From assembly GCA_030063045.1 (NCBI GenBank), contig JAQSEB010000001.1, positions 186,001 to 250,000 on the forward strand: DNA of 64,000 nucleotides. Reading direction: 5' to 3'. Below the pieces are notes generated by a model. It saw only the letters and a list, made by a program, of their open reading frames with translations, was not told the origin of the DNA and ran no database searches. This document shows positions 58,701 through 64,000 of the stretch, piece after piece. Made by a program: the position numbers and the translations under genes. The first letter of the stretch is position 1. Each line of letters starts with the position of its first letter. This DNA is from Pratylenchus scribneri (lineage: Eukaryota > Nematoda > Chromadorea > Rhabditida > Pratylenchidae).

Positions 58701-61700
58701 ATAAACCACTTTTGTGCCATCTTCTTCCTCTCCGTCCATTTGTGAATATATTTGCCCTTCCGGCATTCTGCCTCTTTGCCCCATTTCCATTGATGGCATT
58801 CCGGCCATTCCATCTTGTTGTTGTTGCATTGCCGCCGCTGCTTTCATTGGCGTCCATCCCGGCGGAGGCGGTGGAGGTGGTGGAGGCGGTGCCCCATTTG
58901 CCACTCCAAAGGCTGAAGGGCTTGGCCTTGCCCCTTGCGGAATTTGGCTATTATTGCCATTGGCCCCACCAAAGGATGCCGAAGAAGGACTTGGCCTATT
59001 TACCCCATAAGGTCCAGACATATTCACGGGAATTGGTCGCCCATCGCCAGGGCTGATTTCATGCAGCCGAAAGAATGGCCCATCGAAGGGCACTGCCGGA
59101 TATGGACTTTGTCGACTCAATGGACTTGGCTGTTTGTGCATTGCCAAATTCCTCTGCATTTGTTCCACAATTGCCTGTTGCTCATCTGTTTCAATGCGAA
59201 GGCCAATTTCGCCTCGATCCTCCCAATATTGTCCTCCAGGCTCTGTGCCACCTTCGTGTTGAATGGAGTATGATGCCGCATTTGGATGTTGTTGCATCAT
59301 TGGCATTGGCATTTGTGCCTGTTTTTGGTAGGGATGAAAAATTTAAATAGTACAATTTTCTCATCATACTTGGGCTATTATTTTGACCATATCTCAATAA
59401 GGAAGTAATCAATTTAGGAAGGCAATATACCATTCAAAAGCTCTAACAGTCCTCTAAAAAGTGGCTTAATTATTTTTGAAAATTTTTAAAAATTTTTTGA
59501 AATAAATGGCTTTACCTCTAATAAGTCAGAATATTCGAGTATATTATATAAAAATATAAGTAACTTTTTTTAATTCTGGATTTTATAAAATTTAATATAT
59601 GCCATTTTATAAAGGACACTTTGTTCTTTCAATCGGTATATCGCCTTCTTAGAATGGCTAAAGCCTCGATGAGATATGATCAAAAGAATGGCCCTGATGC
59701 TGAATAGATGGTGATGAAAGTTCCTTTACCGTTTGATAATGAATTGGCTGCTTCAAAATGGACTTTGGCACCGGCATTTGGCCATTACCATCCCCATATT
59801 GTTGCTGAAGATGATTCGGTTGCATTGGATTTTGGCTTTGCCACTCCAAAATGTCGGCACCTTCTTCGTTGCCTACCAGCAAAAATTGACGATGGCACCA
59901 ATTTGGAGGATGCGATTCTGGTTCGATGGATGCCTGGATTGCTTTATCCTCTTTGTTGACCTGAATTCATGGCAAAATATTCAATTCCATTTAAAAAGGG
60001 AAATATTTAATTTGCCGAAAAAATTGAAAATAGCCAAAAAAATTATAACGGTTCAGAATTTACTCCTAGGCCCTCAAATCTTAAATTCAATCTAGAGATT
60101 TCGTTAAAAAGATTCGATATGTTTTGGCTTGGGTTTAACCAATTCGAACTTAGTTTTAAACCATTAAACCAAAATTGGTTTAAACCGTTTAATACCCTTT
60201 AATTATTGACCAAACCATAACCAAATTATATACCATTCAATGCGTCTTGACCGGCCTAGGATAAATAAAACCTTAAGCCATTTTAATTATTTTGGCAATT
60301 ATATAGATTCTTTTCGACAATTTCAATGTTTTTTTGACAAATTAATTTTTTATAAAATTTTTAACCCTCATTCCTTCCTTTTCTTCCTCTTCCCCATTCC
60401 CATTTGGAGAATATTCCAAATATTTAATTGTAATTGGCCTCAATTCGCCTCCGGCCATTTCCTCTCTATTTTCTATTGGCAATGGTGGGAATTGGGGCAA
60501 TGGTTCAAAATGTTCCCCTTCCTCCTCATTTAAGGGAAATGGCCGATCATCTTCAGGGAATTGGATGGAATATGTGGCCGATTGGGATGGATCATCCGCC
60601 GGATTCAGCCGAATTTTGGGGGAATTTGGTGATGGCGTTGACTGTACAGAACGGACAACAAAGGATGGGGGAATGTTGGGCATTTTTGGAGGAGGTGGGA
60701 ATTTAGATGGAATGGAAAATGGACGGAAGAAATAAAAGAAAGAAAGCCTGGAAGATGCTTAAATGGAGGCGAAGGGGGGATTGGTTTGTACAGATGGGCC
60801 AAAAGGATGAAGGACTAAAAAGGCGATTGTTTGCCCTAGGAATGGCCATGGTCTTTGGCTGGACTGGAGGAAAAACAACGGGCGATTTGGCCATCAAGGA
60901 ATAATCCAAAAGAAAGATTTGGAGGAGGATTAACAGTCCCATATTGTGGCCATTTTTCCAACCATCTCATTTAATGTTTTGATTTGACTGACTCATCATC
61001 AAATGCTATAGGGGAAGTTTCAGTACTATAGCCATCTTATCAATTGTATCTGTGCTTCTTTTAACTATATCTCAAAGAGGCATTGGCCAATCATGGAAGG
61101 CGATGTACCATTTTATAGCCAAAAGTACCCTTTAAAAAGTAGCCTATTTGAATTTTATGAATTTAAATGCTACAAAAATTTGCATGCTTTTGAATGTAGC
61201 CCACTCGAATTTTTGGAAGAAAAGCCGCTCAAAATTTTTAAATTTCTAAATATTTATTTAGCCACTTTTTAGAGGATATTTAGGCTTTCGAATGGCATAT
61301 TGCTTTCCTAAATTGGCTATAGCCTCATTGAGTTGTGGCCAAAAGAAATGTCCTGATTCATGTCAAATTCCCATTTTTGCCTACTCACCAATCTTCGATT
61401 GCTGATACTCTTTTTGGTGTTGTTGCTTATTTGCTTGAATTTTTGTACACCTTCACTTGATGAGGAAGATGATGCAAAGGAGGAAGATGAAGAGGATTTG
61501 GAAGAAGAGGGTGAACAGTTGATTTGTTGCGCAAAAAATTGAGACGATCCAAATTGATGCTGAAAATGAATGGAATAAAAAAAGTGAAAGGAACTTGAGG
61601 GGGGATAATCCACTAAAAGGTGGGTTAAATGTCGTATAAAAAAGTTTAGGGAGGGGGAAATTTTCTCGCAGGAAACAATGGACAAAAAAGCAAAAAGGGG

Positions 61701-64000
61701 GATAAGCACATTTTTTGACTGAACGGCCTCCAAGATGAGAACTTCTCAGTTTTCTGTTCACTAATGTGGGTCGTTTGAGAGGAAGAGGAACACATTGGAG
61801 GTAAAAATGTATGGAGAAAGTGGGGAGCGGATCTAACCGACCGACCGGTTATCCCCATTTTCTCTTGTCAATGTTTTTGGCCAAGAAAGTGGCGCGGCGG
61901 ATCGAGAGCTTTTCCTTCCCTCGTTCCTACTTCCCCCGCTGATTGAACAGAAAGTAAATTAACAACAGTGGCCTTCATTTTGGCTAGAAGAGATTGGGAG
62001 GAATGGGATGGATAAAGCCCGGACCCAGTCAACCCAACTCAGGCCCACAAAAGTGTAAATAATAAAAAGGGAAGAAAGGGAACGGCTCATAAAAGAGGGC
62101 ATCAAATGAAGGCGGATTTACTTGGTTTTCCACCTATTTTAATAAAAAAACGAAACTAACTAAATTTTGCCTATGCCATCATTCTTTTGGCCATTAATCA
62201 ACAAGGAAGCAGCCAATTACGGAAGGCGAAATACAATTCGAAAACCCTAAATGTCCACTAAAAAGTGGCGTTTCTAATTTTTTGAAAAGTTAAAACCTTT
62301 TTAAATAAACGCCATTTCCACAAAAAATTGGGTTTATTACATTCAAAGACAAGTAACTTTTTTCGTACATTTTTGGAATTCATTATATTTAAAATAGGCC
62401 ATTTTGTAGAGAATAGTTTGGGTTTTCAAAGGGTATATCGCCTTCCTTAATTTATTACTTCCTCGCTGAACTATTGGCCAAAGAATGAAACGGATACTCC
62501 AATCAACAGTACTCAATTGTCCCCTATCGCAAATGTCAACCCTAATTTTCACCTTTTCCTTTCCATTGACAATGCCAATGCCAATTGATGATTGTTTCTG
62601 TTCCTTCACTCCAATAGCTAAAAGTCCATTGCGCAATTCGCCATTGCCGTTCATTTTTGGCATTGGCACAGTAATATTCGATCTAGGTTGTCGCCTTTCT
62701 TCAATGGACACTTCAATTGGTTCCTGCTGAACATTTGTAGAGAAGAATGAATAATTTAATTTTTCCATTTTTTCCACCTTTTTTCCATTCATTTTCGGCA
62801 TCTTTTTGATGAGGGGTCGAAGTTCGCAAAGTGATTTGCTACGTCGGAATGAGGCCTACACAGTCCAAAATGTTTTTGTTTGGCAAAAGCCCAGAATCTC
62901 GATGTATGGATTTTTCATTTGTTTTGTGATTTTAGACAAAAACAACAATAAGCGAAAAAAAAACTATAATCCCTTCACCCTCAACAAAAATGATTGAATT
63001 TAGCCCAAAGCAAAAAAAGCGTTGAAAAAAGCAACAAAAAATTAGTTGGGCACACTGACCTTTTGAAGATGGTCAATATTCTGTATAAATAAAATGATAA
63101 ATTGAAGAAAAAATATTTGATAATTATTTTCACCTGTCGCAAACGATCCAATTCTCGCAGGGATTCATCGTCAGGCTGGAATAAATAGGAAAATGTTTTG
63201 ACCCAAGAAACAGCCAAACTTTTCGCTGACCCAACTTGTTGCCTTTTAAAATAACTCATCAAGAACAGAATCAATTTTGTTAATTTTAATAAAAAATTAA
63301 AGAGCAGACTTTTGACTATCAATTGAAATTAATTTTATTTAAAATGATTTAGAAATGAAGAATTTATGCCCAAAAAACAACTCAAAAATACGCTAATCCA
63401 TTGTAAAAGACATTTAATTTTGAATAGAGCTTCAAAATTCTGAGCCAATTAAAATAAAAGTTAATATCATTGATAGCTTACATACTGCTCTTTAATTTTG
63501 ATATTAAAATCATTGAAATTAATTCAATCGTTGATTAATTATTATAAGCGACATTTTTGGACATATATTCTATATTTTGACCCCCTAAAAAATTTGCCTT
63601 TGGCGGTGCCGGCAAATCCCATCGTTTTCCATCACGATTCTTTAAAAATTTATCCAAATCCCGGTCTCGATCGGTTGCCTCGCCCAAATTGCCCTTTCGA
63701 AGACGTAACTGTTCAAGGGCGTCCAAATCCAGGAATGATCGTTTGCCATGGAGCGAAGGAAAATCGCCAATTAAATGGCGTCGGGCATAGTCACGGATGG
63801 CATGACCTCAAATTTATATGACAATTCATAATGAATTCCCCTCCCATTTACTAGGAATATGGGCATGGGATGCCACTTTTGGGTCGATAATTTGCATACG
63901 AAAATGTTCCTGTGCCCTTTCAGCCTTATAATCGGCGCCATTCGCCTCCGCAAATTTGGCACTCAAATCGGCAACACTCGAACCGATTTTGACGTCAGTT
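49704..64000 (-). CDS. Large disordered Pro/Gln/Gly-rich protein, at least 22 exons, 5' end outside window
   Basis: Exons, N to C: >64000-63852, 63806-63598, 63175-63134, 63080-63060, 62855-62778, 62726-62553, 61559-61389, 60641-60366, 59960-59730, 59318-58536, 58098-57673, 57281-57011, 56590-56306, 55090-54732, 54234-53938, 53359-53312, 53078-52764, 51812-51735, 51691-51490, 51108-50849, 50412-49843 (less a 31-nt gap) and 49752-49704. Phases agree throughout, over 1,750 residues. The N-terminal part is charged (DLSAKFAEANGADYKAERAQ) with a short heptad-like RELDRLRQNIDHLQK. Then come Ser-rich, acidic, Pro-rich (ten-proline run) and Gln-rich stretches, a charged EFMRQERQQQEAEMAKEQRE helix, a conserved-looking RRWEPPPEKPYRWP, and Gly/His-rich C-terminal exons. 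It may be a cytoskeletal or muscle scaffold, but I do not recognise it. Some exons look alternative. Confidence 0.7.
50495..50815. mobile_element. Family B foldback element
   Basis: Left end TTAACTTGTCGCCATTTATG, right end ATTGATCGGTTATTATTAAA then GGCGGG. Arms carry GGACTTTTGGCTATCAAATT and its complement. It makes up about three quarters of the 436-nt intron. Confidence 0.8.
51210..51480. mobile_element. Family A foldback element
   Basis: Left arm CTCAACGAGACAATTGCCAA ... TCCTCTAAAAAGAGGCC; right arm CCACTTTTTAGGCGAAATTT to GCTGAGCTATGGC. The right end lies about 10 bp from the donor of exon 51691-51490. Confidence 0.7.
51880..52225. mobile_element. Family A foldback element
   Basis: Left end CAATATCATGCCGTTATTTT, arm TCCTCTAAAAAGTGGC; right arm ATGTCGCCTTCCCAAATTGG to CTGGTTGAGCTATGAG. 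It lies in the intron between exons 52764 and 51812. Confidence 0.72.
54280..54712. mobile_element. Family B foldback element with duplicated centre
   Basis: Left end CCAACTTGACGCCGTTTATA and right end GACGGCGACAAGTTGG are near-perfect inverted repeats, the best-defined termini of family B here. The middle contains two copies of ACCACTAAAAATTTCA/ACACTAAAAATTTCAC, making this copy about 100 bp longer than the others. Confidence 0.85.
55150..56180. mobile_element. Two family A foldback elements
   Basis: Copies at 55150-55500 and 55850-56180 in one intron. The DNA between them holds AAGAGAATTCGCAGTACAGT, similar to AT-rich flanks of copies near 10.6 and 44.5 kb. Confidence 0.72.
56640..56965. 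mobile_element. Family C foldback element, inverted
   Basis: Reverse complement of the copy at 7.8 kb: GTTTAATACCCTTTAATTGT and ACCATTAAACCGAAATTGAT are diagnostic. It lies in the intron before exon 56590-56306. Confidence 0.72.
57340..57610. mobile_element. Family A foldback element
   Basis: Degenerate left arm (AAAGCCCAAAATGTCCTCTA) and right arm (GGGCTTTCTTAAGGAATATT ... CTTGTTGAGTTATGGTCAAA). It occupies about 270 of the 391 nt of its intron. Confidence 0.65.
58160..58515. mobile_element. Family A foldback element
   Basis: Left end ATTGAGTATCTGGGCCATTA and right end GATGCAAGTACTCAAT are mirrored. It occupies most of the 437-nt intron. Confidence 0.78.
59360..59710. mobile_element. Family A foldback element
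   Basis: Left end ATACTTGGGCTATTATTTTG; right end AAAGAATGGCCCTGATGCTG. It fills most of the 411-nt intron. Confidence 0.75.
59985..60335. mobile_element. Family C foldback element, inverted
   Basis: Left end GGGAAATATTTAATTTGCCG; interior CCATTAAACCAAAATTGGTT and GTTTAATACCCTTTAATTAT. It accounts for most of the 405-nt intron between exons 60366 and 59960. Confidence 0.78.
61015..61355. mobile_element. Family A foldback element
   Basis: Left end GGAAGTTTCAGTACTATAGC; right arm GCCACTTTTTAGAGGATATT to CATTGAGTTGTGGCCAAAAG. Confidence 0.75.
62170..62510. mobile_element. Family A foldback element
   Basis: Left end CATTCTTTTGGCCATTAATC; right arm GGCCATTTTGTAGAGAATAG to CGCTGAACTATTGGCCAAAG. 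It lies just outside the donor of exon 62726-62553. Confidence 0.75.
63225..63560. mobile_element. Family B foldback element
   Basis: Left end CCCAACTTGTTGCCTTTTAA, arms with GCAGACTTTTGACTATCAAT; right end TTGATTAATTATTATAAGCG. It lies in the intron between exons 63598 and 63175. Confidence 0.78.

Noticed and set aside
58712..59350. Plus-strand frames of 90-114 codons opposite the proline-run exon
   Set aside because: They are antisense shadows of a 783-nt coding exon with good splice sites and matching phase on the minus strand.

Overview
The window is eukaryotic nuclear DNA, most likely from a nematode. Genes are split by many short introns (42 and 44 nt in the clearest cases) with T-rich acceptors of the TTTCAG type. 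The DNA is AT-rich, and several reading frames match animal protein families. I cannot name the species. Gene models below were built by joining open frames at splice sites and checking that every exon phase adds up. Models whose exons sum to a multiple of three and also match a known family are the secure ones.

Layout. 0-2.2 kb: a lysine-rich, probably nuclear protein on the minus strand. 3.7-13.2 kb: plus-strand genes for Met/Gly/Tyr-rich, Cys-containing and single-pass membrane proteins, with possible alternative 3' ends. 13.2-14.5 kb: a Gly/Asn-rich putatively secreted protein (minus). 15.5-22.5 kb: a 14-exon gene for a 1,021-residue protein with a SPOC-like N-terminus. 23.1-25.1 kb: a Costars-domain protein. 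25.2-27.8 kb (minus): NDUFA10, a complex I subunit, convergent with Costars and head-to-head with the next gene. 28.1-33.2 kb: the C12orf4/FERRY3 homologue. 35.1-38.3 kb: a rhodopsin-class GPCR with a small secreted-protein gene nested antisense in one intron. 38.7-45.3 kb: a signal-peptide gene (minus). 45.3-49.7 kb: two large tandem arrays and a gene-poor stretch. 49.7 kb to beyond the right edge: a minus-strand gene of at least 22 exons encoding more than 1,750 residues of a disordered, Pro/Gln/Gly-rich protein that I do not recognise.

The recognised genes are functionally unrelated: mitochondrial respiration, early-endosome mRNA transport, actin regulation and signalling. I see no operon or pathway linking them.

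The striking feature is the repeat content. At least three families of roughly 300-bp foldback elements, with more than 30 copies, sit mostly one per intron and account for most long introns. Seven large minisatellite arrays lie in introns or between genes, with unit lengths of about 19, 24, 25, 30, 32, 38 and 40 bp. These arrays generate many spurious long reading frames.
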